A DNA stretch of 64,000 nucleotides from Streptomyces seoulensis (lineage in GTDB: Bacteria > Actinomycetota > Actinomycetes > Streptomycetales > Streptomycetaceae): NCBI RefSeq assembly GCF_004328625.1, contig NZ_CP032229.1:1798001-1862000 (forward strand), written 5' to 3'. The notes under the pieces are model-generated. The model worked only from the letters and a program-made list of their open reading frames with translations. It was not told the DNA's origin and did no database searches. Numbering within the stretch: the stretch's first letter is position 1; every line of letters begins with the position of its first letter. Both the position numbers and the translations under genes were made by a program. This document shows, piece by piece, positions 9,371 to 17,434 of the stretch.

Positions 9371-10591
9371 GTGACTTCCTTCGGCATCTCCCCCCAGCTC
9401 AGCGTATGGCGCACCCTGCTCGCCCTGGCCGTCGTGTTCGTGATGCTCGCGACCACCGGCTGGACGGCGCTGCACACCCACCGTGAGTCGACCGCGCTGC
9501 GGTCCTCCCTGTCCGCGTGGGTGCGCGACAGCGTGCACGGCAAGCCCCTGCCGGACCCGGCGAAGACCGCCCCGGCCCGGCTGGCCCGCTTCTTCGGCTC
9601 GCTCACCCCCTACGACCGCCACGACCTGGCGACGCGCTACCCGCTGGCGGTGGGCAACATGAACGGCGCCCCCGTCGGCTTGCGCTACGAGGCCAACCGG
9701 GTGGCGCTGGAGCGGGAGCGGGACGTGGAGGCGCGCCGGGTGCACGACAACCGGCTCAGCACCGCCGGCCAGCAGGACGCGGCCCGCCGGATGCACCGGT
9801 ACGAGGCGCTGATGCGGCCCGAGCGGCACATCCTCGCCTTCGACCCCGAGGGTTCGGGCCGGATCGCCGAGGTCTTCGGCGACCTGCGCCGGGCCCAGCG
9901 GATCTCCGTGGTGGTGCCCGGTGTCGACACCGACCTGCTGACCTTCGAGAAGTCCTACCGCCCGTACAGCGCCCCGGTCGGCATGGCCAAGTCGCTGTAC
10001 TCCGCCGAGCGGCAGGCCGCGCCCACGACCCGTACCGCCGTGATCGCCTGGGCCGACTACACCGCGCCCGCCGGGCTCGGGGTGGACGCGGCGACCGCGA
10101 TGCGCGCGGTGGACGGCGCCGTGCGGCTGAACGCGCTGCTGCGCGGGCTGCCCGGCCGGGCCGAGGTGTCGATGTTCTGCCACAGCTACGGCTCAGTGGT
10201 CTGCGGGGTCGCCGCGCCCCGCATGCCCCGCCGGGTCAGCGACATCGCGGTGGCCGCGAGCCCCGGCATGCGGGCGGCCAGCGCCGCGCATCTGAACCGC
10301 ACCGCCCGGGTGTGGGCGATGCGGGACGCGACCGACTGGGTGCAGGACGTGCCGTATCTGGAGGTCGGCGGGCTCGGCCACGGCGCCGACCCGGTGTCCC
10401 GGGCGTTCGGCGCGCGGGTGCTGTCCTCGCGCGACGCGCAGGGCCACGCCGGTTACTTCCAGCCGGGCACGGACAGCCTGCGCAACCTCGCCGAGGTCGG
10501 CGTGGGGGCGTACGGCTCGGTGACGTGCGCCCGCGGGGACGAGGCGTGCCGGGCCGGTGTGCCGGACGCGCCCGCCGCGGGACGCGCGTAG
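9371..10591 (+). CDS. Alpha/beta hydrolase of the DUF1023 type, N-terminally membrane anchored
   Basis: A 406-residue protein with one hydrophobic segment near residues 12-33, suggesting a signal anchor and an extracytoplasmic domain. The C-terminal half carries the DUF1023 alpha/beta-hydrolase core, with the nucleophile elbow FCHSYGSVVCG (Ser at about 271). A downstream Asp in the GHGADPVSRAF segment and His in AQGHAGYF complete a likely catalytic triad. The substrate is unknown. The GTG at 9371 has only a weak CCTCCCA leader and no good ribosome site, so the exact start is less sure. DUF4429 follows in the same direction. Confidence 0.82.
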   Translation: MTSFGISPQLSVWRTLLALAVVFVMLATTGWTALHTHRESTALRSSLSAWVRDSVHGKPLPDPAKTAPARLARFFGSLTPYDRHDLATRYPLAVGNMNGAPVGLRYEANRVALERERDVEARRVHDNRLSTAGQQDAARRMHRYEALMRPERHILAFDPEGSGRIAEVFGDLRRAQRISVVVPGVDTDLLTFEKSYRPYSAPVGMAKSLYSAERQAAPTTRTAVIAWADYTAPAGLGVDAATAMRAVDGAVRLNALLRGLPGRAEVSMFCHSYGSVVCGVAAPRMPRRVSDIAVAASPGMRAASAAHLNRTARVWAMRDATDWVQDVPYLEVGGLGHGADPVSRAFGARVLSSRDAQGHAGYFQPGTDSLRNLAEVGVGAYGSVTCARGDEACRAGVPDAPAAGRA

Positions 10592-10657
10592 AAACAGCAG
10601 GAAGTGCGGTCCGCGCGGGTGGCGACGGAGGGACAAGTGCCGCATACGATGAGCCGC

Positions 10658-11509
10658 ATGGGTGACGTACTGGCGGGTTTTCATGCCGTCTGGGAGTTCG
10701 GCCCAGACTCCGTGCTCATCCGCTACGAACGGGGGATACGCACGCCGAAACTCTTCCAGGCGCTCGGTGAGCGGCGGGTTCCGCTCGCCGCGCTGGAGGG
10801 CGTGAGCCTGGCCGAGGGCAAGCGGGGCACCGTCGTGCTGCGGCTCCGGCCGCGCGCCGGAGCCGACCCGCTGCTGGAGGCGGCGGCCGGCCAGCTTCCC
10901 GAGGGCCTGGACCCGTACCGGCTGGTGCTGCCGGCCGAGCGGGAGACGCTGGCCGAGTACTACGCCGACGAGCTGACGGACGCGCTCACCGAGTCCGGCC
11001 CCGCCGACCGGTATCTGATCGCCGCCCCCGAGGCTCCGCTCCGCTTCAAGGCGTACGACGGGAAGGCGTCCTTCGACGGGACCTCGGTGCGTTTCCGCTG
11101 GTCGTGGACGGGTGCGTCGTCGGCGAAGTGGAAGGCGGGCGACCAGCGGTTCGCGGTCGCGGACCTCGGCGGGGTGGAGTGGCGCTCCCCGGAGGCGTTC
11201 GAGGGGTACCTGCGGCTGCTGCCGAACGACGCCGGCGCCGGCGACCCCGTCCCGCCGGACCAGGACGCGGCGACCGTGGTCTTCGGGCTCGGCTACGGGC
11301 CGGTGCACGAGTCGCTGCCGTTCGCGGCGGCCGTCCTCGCGGCGGTACGGACGAGGGGCGCAGTGGCCGCGATACCGGCCGCCGCGCCGCGGCGGGACCC
11401 GGCCGACATCGCGGAGCGCATCCGCCACCTGGGCGAGCTGCACCAGGCCGGTCTGGTGACCGACGAGGAGTTCTCCACGAAGAAGGCCGAGCTGCTGGCG
11501 GAGCTGTGA
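10658..11509 (+). CDS. DUF4429 domain protein with C-terminal SHOCT motif
   Basis: A 283-residue cytoplasmic protein. It starts with the DUF4429 hallmark MGDVLAGFHAVWEF, and the beta-rich DUF4429 unit recurs in the second half (residues about 130-230). The last 35 residues form a SHOCT helix pair (HLGELHQAGLVTDEEFSTKK), a short domain often found at the ends of membrane or oligomeric proteins. Its function is unknown. An alternative GTG at 10637 with a better-placed GGAGGGA would add seven residues. The gene converges with the aldo-keto reductase, with only three bases between stops. Confidence 0.83.
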   Translation: MGDVLAGFHAVWEFGPDSVLIRYERGIRTPKLFQALGERRVPLAALEGVSLAEGKRGTVVLRLRPRAGADPLLEAAAGQLPEGLDPYRLVLPAERETLAEYYADELTDALTESGPADRYLIAAPEAPLRFKAYDGKASFDGTSVRFRWSWTGASSAKWKAGDQRFAVADLGGVEWRSPEAFEGYLRLLPNDAGAGDPVPPDQDAATVVFGLGYGPVHESLPFAAAVLAAVRTRGAVAAIPAAAPRRDPADIAERIRHLGELHQAGLVTDEEFSTKKAELLAEL

Positions 11510-11512
11510 GCC

Positions 11513-12532
11513 CTACTGCTCCCGGCCCGCCGAGGTGAACGTCATGTCGGCGTACCGGTCGCCCGCGACCTGCCCGGCGATCGGCTCCAGCAGGGCCAGT
11601 TCCTCCTCGGTGAGGACGAGGTGGGCGGCGCCGGCGTTCTCGGTGACCCGCTCGGCCTTGCGGGTGCCCGGGATCGGGACGACCGCGAGGCCGTACGCCG
11701 CAGCCCGCTGGTGCACCCAGGCCAGCGCGACCTGGCCGAGGGTCGCCCCGTGCGCCTCGGCGACCCGGCGCACCGGCTCCAGCAGGGCCGCGTTGGCGGT
11801 CGCGTTGTCACCGGTGAAGCGGGGCTGGGAGCGGCGGAAGTCGCCGTCGGTCAGCTCCTTGGCGGCGTCCGTGAAGGCGCCGGTGAGGAAGCCACGGCCC
11901 AGCGGGGAGTAGGGCACCAGGCCGACGCCCAGCTCGCGGGCGGCCGGGACGACCTGGGTCTCGATGTCCCGGCTGAACAGGGACCACTCGGACTGCACGG
12001 CGGCGATCGGGTGGACGGCGTGCGCAGTGCGCAGTTCGTCCGCGGTGACCTCGCTGAGCCCCAGGTGCTTGACCTTGCCCTCGCGCACCAGGTCGGCCAT
12101 GACGCCGACGGTCTCCTCGATCGGTACGTTCACATCGCGGCGGTGCATGTAGTAGAGGTCGATCACGTCGACGTCGAGCCGCTTGAGGCTGTCCTCGATC
12201 GCCTGGCGGATGTACGGGGCGTCGTTGCGGATGATCCGCTTGCTCGGGTCGTCCGGCGGGATGGTCAGCGCGAACTTGGTGGCGATGACCACCTCGTCGC
12301 GGTGGGCCTTGAAGAAGGGGGCGAGGAAGCGCTCGTTGTCCCCGGCTCCGTAGGCGTCCGCCGTGTCGTACAGCGTCACGCCGAGGCCGAAGGCGCGCTC
12401 CAGGGCGGCCCGCGACTGGTCGGTGTCGGCGGGGCCGTAGCCGAAGCTCATGCCCATGCAGCCGAGGCCCTGGACGCTGGTCTCCGGGCCGGTCTCGCCC
12501 AGGCGTACGGTCGGCATCGTGCGGTCGGTCAT
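11513..12532 (-). CDS. Aldo/keto reductase
   Basis: A 339-residue NADPH-dependent TIM-barrel oxidoreductase. The catalytic tetrad is visible: Asp in LYDTADAYG, Tyr in DAYGAGDNE, Lys in VVIATKFALT and His in DLYYMHRRD. The C-terminal phosphate-binding loop is PIPGTRKAERVTEN. It resembles AKR families that reduce reactive aldehydes. Its ATG overlaps the stop of the upstream MerR gene (ATGA), so the two are translationally coupled. The enzyme is probably induced by the stress or aldehyde that MerR senses. Confidence 0.94.
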   Translation of the reverse strand: MTDRTMPTVRLGETGPETSVQGLGCMGMSFGYGPADTDQSRAALERAFGLGVTLYDTADAYGAGDNERFLAPFFKAHRDEVVIATKFALTIPPDDPSKRIIRNDAPYIRQAIEDSLKRLDVDVIDLYYMHRRDVNVPIEETVGVMADLVREGKVKHLGLSEVTADELRTAHAVHPIAAVQSEWSLFSRDIETQVVPAARELGVGLVPYSPLGRGFLTGAFTDAAKELTDGDFRRSQPRFTGDNATANAALLEPVRRVAEAHGATLGQVALAWVHQRAAAYGLAVVPIPGTRKAERVTENAGAAHLVLTEEELALLEPIAGQVAGDRYADMTFTSAGREQ

Positions 12533-12984
12533 CGGGTGGTCCCCTCCGTGGCGTAGAAACCGATCTTCAGGTCGAGCACGGCGAGCGTGTCGCGCAGCTC
12601 GTCGATCCGGGAGAGCACGTCCCGGCGGGTCGACTCCAGCAGCTCGCGCCGCTCGTCGTAGGTGCTCTCCCCCTGCCGCACCAGCTCGGCGTACCGGACC
12701 ATGTCGGCGACCGGCATTCCGGTGAGCCGCAGCTTGGTGACGAAGACCAGCCAGTCCAGGTCGCGGTTGGTGTAGCGGCGCTGGCCGGTGTGCGAGCGGT
12801 CGACGTGCGGCATCAGGCCGATCCGCTCGTACCAGCGCAGGGTGTGCGCGGTCAGTCCGGTGAAGGCGACGACCTCACTGATCGTGTACCGGTCCTGGCC
12901 GTCGGGCCGGGGATGGCGCGGCGGGGGGCCGGAACAGATGTCCTGGCCGGCCGCCACCGCTTGCGTGGTCTGCATCACCGTCAT
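12529..12984 (-). CDS. MerR family transcriptional regulator
   Basis: A 151-residue MerR regulator. The winged helix-turn-helix starts at YTISEVVAFTGLTAHTLRWYERIGL (about residue 33) and is followed by a long dimerisation helix, with no metal-binding cysteines near the C-terminus. This places it with the aldehyde or redox-sensing or unassigned MerR group. ATG at 12984 has GAGGG just upstream; an ATG at 12975 is also possible. It forms a two-gene operon with the aldo/keto reductase, and a MerR-type dyad lies in its promoter. Confidence 0.92.
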   Translation of the reverse strand: MTVMQTTQAVAAGQDICSGPPPRHPRPDGQDRYTISEVVAFTGLTAHTLRWYERIGLMPHVDRSHTGQRRYTNRDLDWLVFVTKLRLTGMPVADMVRYAELVRQGESTYDERRELLESTRRDVLSRIDELRDTLAVLDLKIGFYATEGTTR

Positions 12985-13001
12985 GCCCTCAACGCTAAGA
13001 C

Positions 13002-13019
13002 CTTCGAGCGCACTCCAAG
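13002..13019 (-). promoter_or_regulatory. MerR-type operator within the merR-AKR promoter
   Basis: On the minus strand, CTTGGAG-TGCG-CTCGAAG is an 18-bp dyad with one mismatch. It sits between a TTGCTT-like -35 and a TTAGCG-like -10, the location MerR regulators use to realign a promoter with an overlong spacer. The implied transcription start is only a few bases before the ATG, so the leader would be very short. Confidence 0.6.
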
Positions 13020-13081
13020 CAAGCGGTACCCGGCAGAAATGGCCGGGACGGACCCGGGGCCCGGACGCTAGCGTGCCGCCC

Positions 13082-13552
13082 ATGAGTCTCGTACGCCGGG
13101 CCCTGCCCGAGGACGCGCCGGAAGTGCTGCGCCTGCGCCAGGTGATGATCGACTCCGTCTCCGGGGGCGGTGACGCCGGGACCTGGCACGAGGAGTCCCT
13201 GCCCACCCTGCGCGCCCGGCTGGCCGACCCGGACGGCACCTTCGCCGCCTTCGTGGTGGACCACCCGGAGCGGCCGGGGGCGCTGGCCGCGCTCGCGGTG
13301 GGGACGGCCGAGTACCGGATCGGGCGGGAGACCAACCCGCACGGCGTGGTCGGCTTCGTGTTCAGCGTGGCCACCGATCCCGGTACCCGGCGCCGGGGGT
13401 ACGCGCGTGCGTGCATGGACGGGCTGCTGGACTGGTTCCGCGTGCGGGGTGCCCGGCAGATCCAGCTCACCGCCTCCGCCGACGCCCGCCCGCTGTACGA
13501 GGCGCTGGGGTTCGAGCCCAAGCCCGACCCCTTGATGGAGCTGCGGCTGTGA
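13082..13552 (+). CDS. GNAT family N-acetyltransferase
   Basis: A 156-residue acetyl-CoA-dependent acyltransferase. The GNAT core is complete: N-terminal VRRALPEDAPEVLRLR, motif A with VFSVATDPGTRRRGYARACM (pyrophosphate-binding loop, about residues 97-116), and motif B ending in LYEALGFEP. The acceptor substrate is unknown. No ribosome site precedes ATG 13082, but a TAGCGT box lies just upstream, so the transcript may be leaderless. The serine hydrolase gene follows after 19 bases and may be cotranscribed. Confidence 0.9.
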   Translation: MSLVRRALPEDAPEVLRLRQVMIDSVSGGGDAGTWHEESLPTLRARLADPDGTFAAFVVDHPERPGALAALAVGTAEYRIGRETNPHGVVGFVFSVATDPGTRRRGYARACMDGLLDWFRVRGARQIQLTASADARPLYEALGFEPKPDPLMELRL

Positions 13553-13571
13553 GGCGCATAGGGTCGCCGGT

Positions 13572-14393
13572 ATGTCGTTGCAGAGCCTGGCGCTGATCGA
13601 GAACTGGCCCGTCCCCACCGCCGCCGCGGGGGTGGTGCGGGCCGACGGGACCGTGCTGGGTACGCACGGTCCGGTGGACCACCGCTTCCCGCTGGCCTCG
13701 GTGACCAAGCCGCTGGCCGCCTACGCGGCGCTGGTCGCGTACGAGGAGGGCGCCGTCGAGCTGGACGAGCCCGCCGGGCCGCCCGGGGCCACGGTCCGCC
13801 ATCTGCTGGCGCACACCTCCGGGCTGGCCTTCGACGAGCACCGCACGATGTCCGCGCCCGGTGAGCGGCGGCTGTACTCCAACGCCGGTTTCGAGCAGCT
13901 CGGCGACCACCTCGCCAAGGCCACCGACATCCCCTTCCCCGAGTATCTGCGCCAGGCGGTGCTGGAGCCGCTGGGCATGACCTCGACCTCGCTGGAGGGC
14001 TCCCCCGCCAAGGACGGCGTCTCCACGGTGGCGGACCTGCTGCGCTTCGCGGCCGAACTCCAGGCACCGCGCCTGCTGGACCCCAGGACCGTCGCGGCGG
14101 CGATGACCGTGCAGTACCCGGGTACCAAGGGCGTACTACCGGGATACGGCCACCAGAACCCCAACGACTGGGGGCTCGGCTTCGAGATCCGGGGCGCCAA
14201 GTCCCCGCACTGGACCGGGAGTTCGTCCTCCCCGCGCACCTTCGGCCACTTCGGCCAGTCCGGCACCTTCCTGTGGACGGACCCGGACGCGGGCATGGCC
14301 GCCGTCGCCCTGACCGACCGCGCCTTCGGGCCGTGGGCGGTCGAGGCGTGGCCGGTGTTCACGGACGCGGTGCTGGCGGAAGTCCGGGGCTGA
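13572..14393 (+). CDS. Serine hydrolase, beta-lactamase class C / PBP4-like family
   Basis: A 273-residue beta-lactamase-fold hydrolase. The catalytic SxxK is SVTK (about residue 43) and the second motif is YSN in RRLYSNAGFEQLGDH. A third-motif equivalent, GHFGQSG, appears near residue 223. It has no signal peptide, so it probably acts in the cytoplasm as an esterase or amidase rather than as a true beta-lactamase. It may be cotranscribed with the preceding GNAT gene. Confidence 0.9.
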   Translation: MSLQSLALIENWPVPTAAAGVVRADGTVLGTHGPVDHRFPLASVTKPLAAYAALVAYEEGAVELDEPAGPPGATVRHLLAHTSGLAFDEHRTMSAPGERRLYSNAGFEQLGDHLAKATDIPFPEYLRQAVLEPLGMTSTSLEGSPAKDGVSTVADLLRFAAELQAPRLLDPRTVAAAMTVQYPGTKGVLPGYGHQNPNDWGLGFEIRGAKSPHWTGSSSSPRTFGHFGQSGTFLWTDPDAGMAAVALTDRAFGPWAVEAWPVFTDAVLAEVRG

Positions 14394-14409
14394 CCCGCCG
14401 GCCTGCCCC

Positions 14410-15063
14410 CTACGGGCCCATCTCCCACACCAGCAGCTCCGCCGCCGTCACCCCCACCGCCGCCAGCCCCTCGGCGCCGGTGATCCGGGCCGAGTCGCCG
14501 GGGCCGAGGGTCTCCCCGGCGAGGCCCACCTCGCCGCGCACCACGTGGACGTAGAGGTGCGCCGCGTCCGGCACGGCCGTCCGCTCCCCCGCCGCCAGCC
14601 GCCGCACGTGCAGCATCGCGCCCGCTCCGGGCAGGGCGTACGGGGTGGAGTCGGCGATGCCCGGCACGACCTCGTACGACGGCTCACCGCCGGGCTTCAG
14701 CGGGGCCAGCCACATCTGGAGGAAGGTCAGCGGGACCGTGCCGTCGTTGCGCTCGACGTGCCGGACGCCCGCGGCCGCGCTGAGGTGCTGTACGTCACCG
14801 GGACGCACCACGCTCTCGTGGCCGGCCGAGTCCCGGTGGGTCAGCTCCCCCTCCACGACCCAGGTGACGATCTCGGTGTGGCTGTGCGGGTGCTCACCGA
14901 ACCCGGCGCCGGGCGCGAGCCGTTCCTCGTTGCAGGCGATCACCGCGCCGAAGCGCAGGTTCGCGGGGTCGTAGTGCGGCCCGAAGGACAGGGCGTGGCG
15001 GGAGTCGATGCCCGCCTCCGGGTCTCCTCCGTGGTAACGCTCAGCGGCGCGCCGTACCTCCAT
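14410..15063 (-). CDS. Pirin-like bicupin protein
   Basis: A 217-residue two-domain cupin. The N-terminal metal site HPHSHTEIVTWVVEGELTH (about residues 55-73) supplies the His and Glu ligands typical of pirins, some of which have quercetinase activity or act as redox sensors. The C-terminal cupin is degenerate. ATG at 15063 is chosen, with a GTG one codon upstream also possible. It is divergent from fasR, with a 118-base intergenic region. Confidence 0.9.
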   Translation of the reverse strand: MEVRRAAERYHGGDPEAGIDSRHALSFGPHYDPANLRFGAVIACNEERLAPGAGFGEHPHSHTEIVTWVVEGELTHRDSAGHESVVRPGDVQHLSAAAGVRHVERNDGTVPLTFLQMWLAPLKPGGEPSYEVVPGIADSTPYALPGAGAMLHVRRLAAGERTAVPDAAHLYVHVVRGEVGLAGETLGPGDSARITGAEGLAAVGVTAAELLVWEMGP

Positions 15064-15181
15064 CACGCCCCCCACGGTAGTGCGCGCGGCGCCCGTGCCG
15101 CAGGCATGTACCGGCCGGTGCGGAAGGGCGAGACGGACCCGGCGGCACATGCGCGCGTCCCGATAAGGCAGTCTTGTCCAC

Positions 15182-16390
15182 GTGCCCGAACCCGAATCCC
15201 ACCACAGCGACCCCGCGGTATCCGCCGTCCACCCGCACACCGCGACCCTGCGGCGGCTGGAGAAGTCCTCGGGGAGTCTCGCCGCGCAGGCCATCGCGCG
15301 GATGGACGACACCCTGCCGTGGTACCGGGCCATGCCCCCGGAGAACCGGTCCTGGATCGGGCTCGTGGCGCAGGCCGGCATCGCCGCCTTCACCGAGTGG
15401 TTCCGGCACCCCGAGGCGCCCCAGGCCATCTCGACCGACGTCTTCGGCACCGCGCCCCGCGAGCTGACCCGCGCGATCACCCTGCGCCAGACCGTGGAGA
15501 TGGTGCGCACCACCATCGAGGTCATGGAGAGCGCCATCGACGAGGTGGCCGCGCCCGGCGACGAGCGCGTGCTCCGCGAGGCGCTGCTCGTGTACGCCCG
15601 CGAGATCGCCTTCGCCACCGCCCAGGTCTACGCCCAGGCCGCCGAGGCACGCGGTGCCTGGGACGCCCGGCTGGAGTCCCTGGTGGTGAACGCGGTGCTC
15701 AGCGGCGAGGCCGACGAGGGCGCGGTGAGCCGGGCGGCGGCGCTGGGCTGGAACTCGCCGGAGCACGTCTGCGTGGTGCTCGGCACCGCCCCGGACGGGG
15801 ACAGCGAGCTGACCGTGGAGGCGATCCGGCGGGCCGCCCGGCACGCCAAGCTCCAGGTGCTCACCGGGGTGCTCGGGGACCGGCTGGTGGTGATCGCCGG
15901 AGGCAGCTCGGTGCAGCCGCTGAACGTGGCCAAGTCGCTGATCGGGCCGTTCGCGCCGGGGCCGGTGGTGGCGGGACCGGTCATGCACGACCTCCAGGCC
16001 GCGACCCGGTCCGCGCAGGCCGCGGCGGCCGGGCTGAAGGCGTGCACCGCCTGGCAGGACGCGCCCCGGCCGGTGCTGGCGGACGATCTGCTTCCGGAGC
16101 GCGCCATCGCGGGCGATCCCGGTGCGCGCGAGCAGTTGGTGGAGGAGATCTACAGACCGCTGGAGGAGGCCGGCTCGGCGCTGCTGGAGACCCTGAGTGT
16201 CTACCTGGAGCAGGCGAGCAGTCTCGAGGGCGCGGCGAGGATGCTCTTCGTTCACCCGAACACCGTGCGCTACCGGCTGCGACGTGTGACTGACGTCACC
16301 GGCTGGTCGCCCTCCGATGTACGATCCGCGTTCACGTTGCGGATCGCCCTGATCCTGGGGCGGCTCACCGACGGGGAGTCCCAGCCCTAG
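15182..16390 (+). CDS. fasR: PucR-type transcriptional activator of the fab operon
   Basis: A 402-residue regulator immediately upstream of fabDHPF. The N-terminal half is helical. A GGDEF-like middle region (about 175-290) follows, and the C-terminal PucR helix-turn-helix contains SLEGAARMLFVHPNTVRYRLRRV (about residues 340-365). The orthologue in S. coelicolor, FasR, activates fatty-acid synthase transcription. The GTG at 15182 is preceded by GATAAGGCAGTCTT, which could act as a close -10 region. No strong ribosome site is seen. An inverted repeat just after its stop, before fabD, is a candidate site of action. Confidence 0.93.
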   Translation: MPEPESHHSDPAVSAVHPHTATLRRLEKSSGSLAAQAIARMDDTLPWYRAMPPENRSWIGLVAQAGIAAFTEWFRHPEAPQAISTDVFGTAPRELTRAITLRQTVEMVRTTIEVMESAIDEVAAPGDERVLREALLVYAREIAFATAQVYAQAAEARGAWDARLESLVVNAVLSGEADEGAVSRAAALGWNSPEHVCVVLGTAPDGDSELTVEAIRRAARHAKLQVLTGVLGDRLVVIAGGSSVQPLNVAKSLIGPFAPGPVVAGPVMHDLQAATRSAQAAAAGLKACTAWQDAPRPVLADDLLPERAIAGDPGAREQLVEEIYRPLEEAGSALLETLSVYLEQASSLEGAARMLFVHPNTVRYRLRRVTDVTGWSPSDVRSAFTLRIALILGRLTDGESQP

Positions 16391-16391
16391 C

Positions 16392-16414
16392 CTTTTGTCG
16401 GGGGCCCACAAAAG
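16392..16414. promoter_or_regulatory. Inverted repeat between fasR and fabD
   Basis: CTTTTGT (16392-16398) and ACAAAAG (16408-16414) are perfectly complementary around a GC loop. It begins two bases after the fasR stop and 60 bases before fabD. The A/T-rich arms stand out in this genome. It could be a weak terminator or the operator through which FasR activates the fab promoter. Confidence 0.5.
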
Positions 16415-16473
16415 CCTTCCGAGTTATTCGTCCCTGTCCCCACGGGCGGCTTCGGCCGTCGACAAGAGAGAGT

Positions 16474-17418
16474 GTGAGAGTGCTCGTACTCGTCGCTCCC
16501 GGCCAGGGCGCCCAGACGCCCGGCTTCCTGACCCCCTGGCTCGAACTCCCCGGTGCCGCCGACCGCGTCGCGGCGTGGTCCGACGCCATCGGACTGGACC
16601 TCGTCCACTACGGAACGCTGGCCGACGCGGACGCGATCCGCGACACCGCCGTGGCGCAGCCGCTGCTGGTCGCGGCCGGGCTGCTGTCCGCCGCGGCACT
16701 GGGTGACATCGCGCCGGGCGCGGTCGCGGGCCACAGCGTCGGCGAGATCACCGCCGCCGCCTTCGCGGGCGTGCTGGACGACGTCTCCGCCCTGAACCTG
16801 GTGCGCAAGCGGGGTCTGGCGATGGCCGACGCCGCCGCGATCACCGAGACCGGCATGTCGGCGCTGCTCGGCGGCGACCCGGAGGTCTCCGTCGCGCACC
16901 TGGAGAAGCTGGGCCTGACCCCGGCCAACATCAACGGCGCGGGCCAGATCGTCGCGGCGGGCACGCTGGAGCAGCTGGCCGCGCTGGCCGAGGACAAGCC
17001 GGAGGGCGTCCGCAAGGTCGTCCCGCTGAAGGTGGCCGGCGCCTTCCACACCCGCCACATGGCGCCCGCCGTCGAGACGCTGGCCAAGGCCGCGGCCGAG
17101 CTGGCCCCGGCGGACCCGAAGCTGACCTACGTCTCCAACAAGGACGGCCGTACGGTCGCCTCCGGCACCGAGGTGCTGGAGCGGCTGGTCGGCCAGGTCG
17201 CCAACCCGGTCCGCTGGGACCTGTGCATGGAGACCTTCAAGGAGCTGGGCGCCACCGCGCTGATCGAGGTGTGCCCCGGCGGCACGCTGACCGGCCTGGC
17301 CAAGCGCGCTCTGCCCGGTGTACGGACGCTCGCCCTGAAGACCCCCGAGGATCTCGACGCGGCGCGCGCGCTCATCGCCGAGACCGCGAGTCCTGCCGCT
17401 GACGCGGCGGGCGCCTGA
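16474..17418 (+). CDS. fabD: Malonyl-CoA:ACP transacylase
   Basis: A 314-residue transacylase that loads malonyl groups from CoA onto ACP for fatty-acid synthesis (and often for polyketide synthases). The N-terminal loop is VAPGQGAQTPGF, the nucleophile lies in AGHSVGE (Ser at about 88), and the catalytic His lies in GAFHTRHM. The GTG start follows AAGAGAGAGT. It is the first gene of the fab operon, with fabH following after 16 bases. It is full length for streptomycete FabD. Confidence 0.97.
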   Translation: MRVLVLVAPGQGAQTPGFLTPWLELPGAADRVAAWSDAIGLDLVHYGTLADADAIRDTAVAQPLLVAAGLLSAAALGDIAPGAVAGHSVGEITAAAFAGVLDDVSALNLVRKRGLAMADAAAITETGMSALLGGDPEVSVAHLEKLGLTPANINGAGQIVAAGTLEQLAALAEDKPEGVRKVVPLKVAGAFHTRHMAPAVETLAKAAAELAPADPKLTYVSNKDGRTVASGTEVLERLVGQVANPVRWDLCMETFKELGATALIEVCPGGTLTGLAKRALPGVRTLALKTPEDLDAARALIAETASPAADAAGA

Positions 17419-17434
17419 CAAGGAGCCCATGCCA

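Noticed and set aside
13572..14393. Antibiotic-resistance beta-lactamase
   Set aside because: It has SxxK and YxN motifs but no export signal and no KTG triad, so a cytoplasmic esterase role is more likely. The same holds for the gene at 25528-26685.
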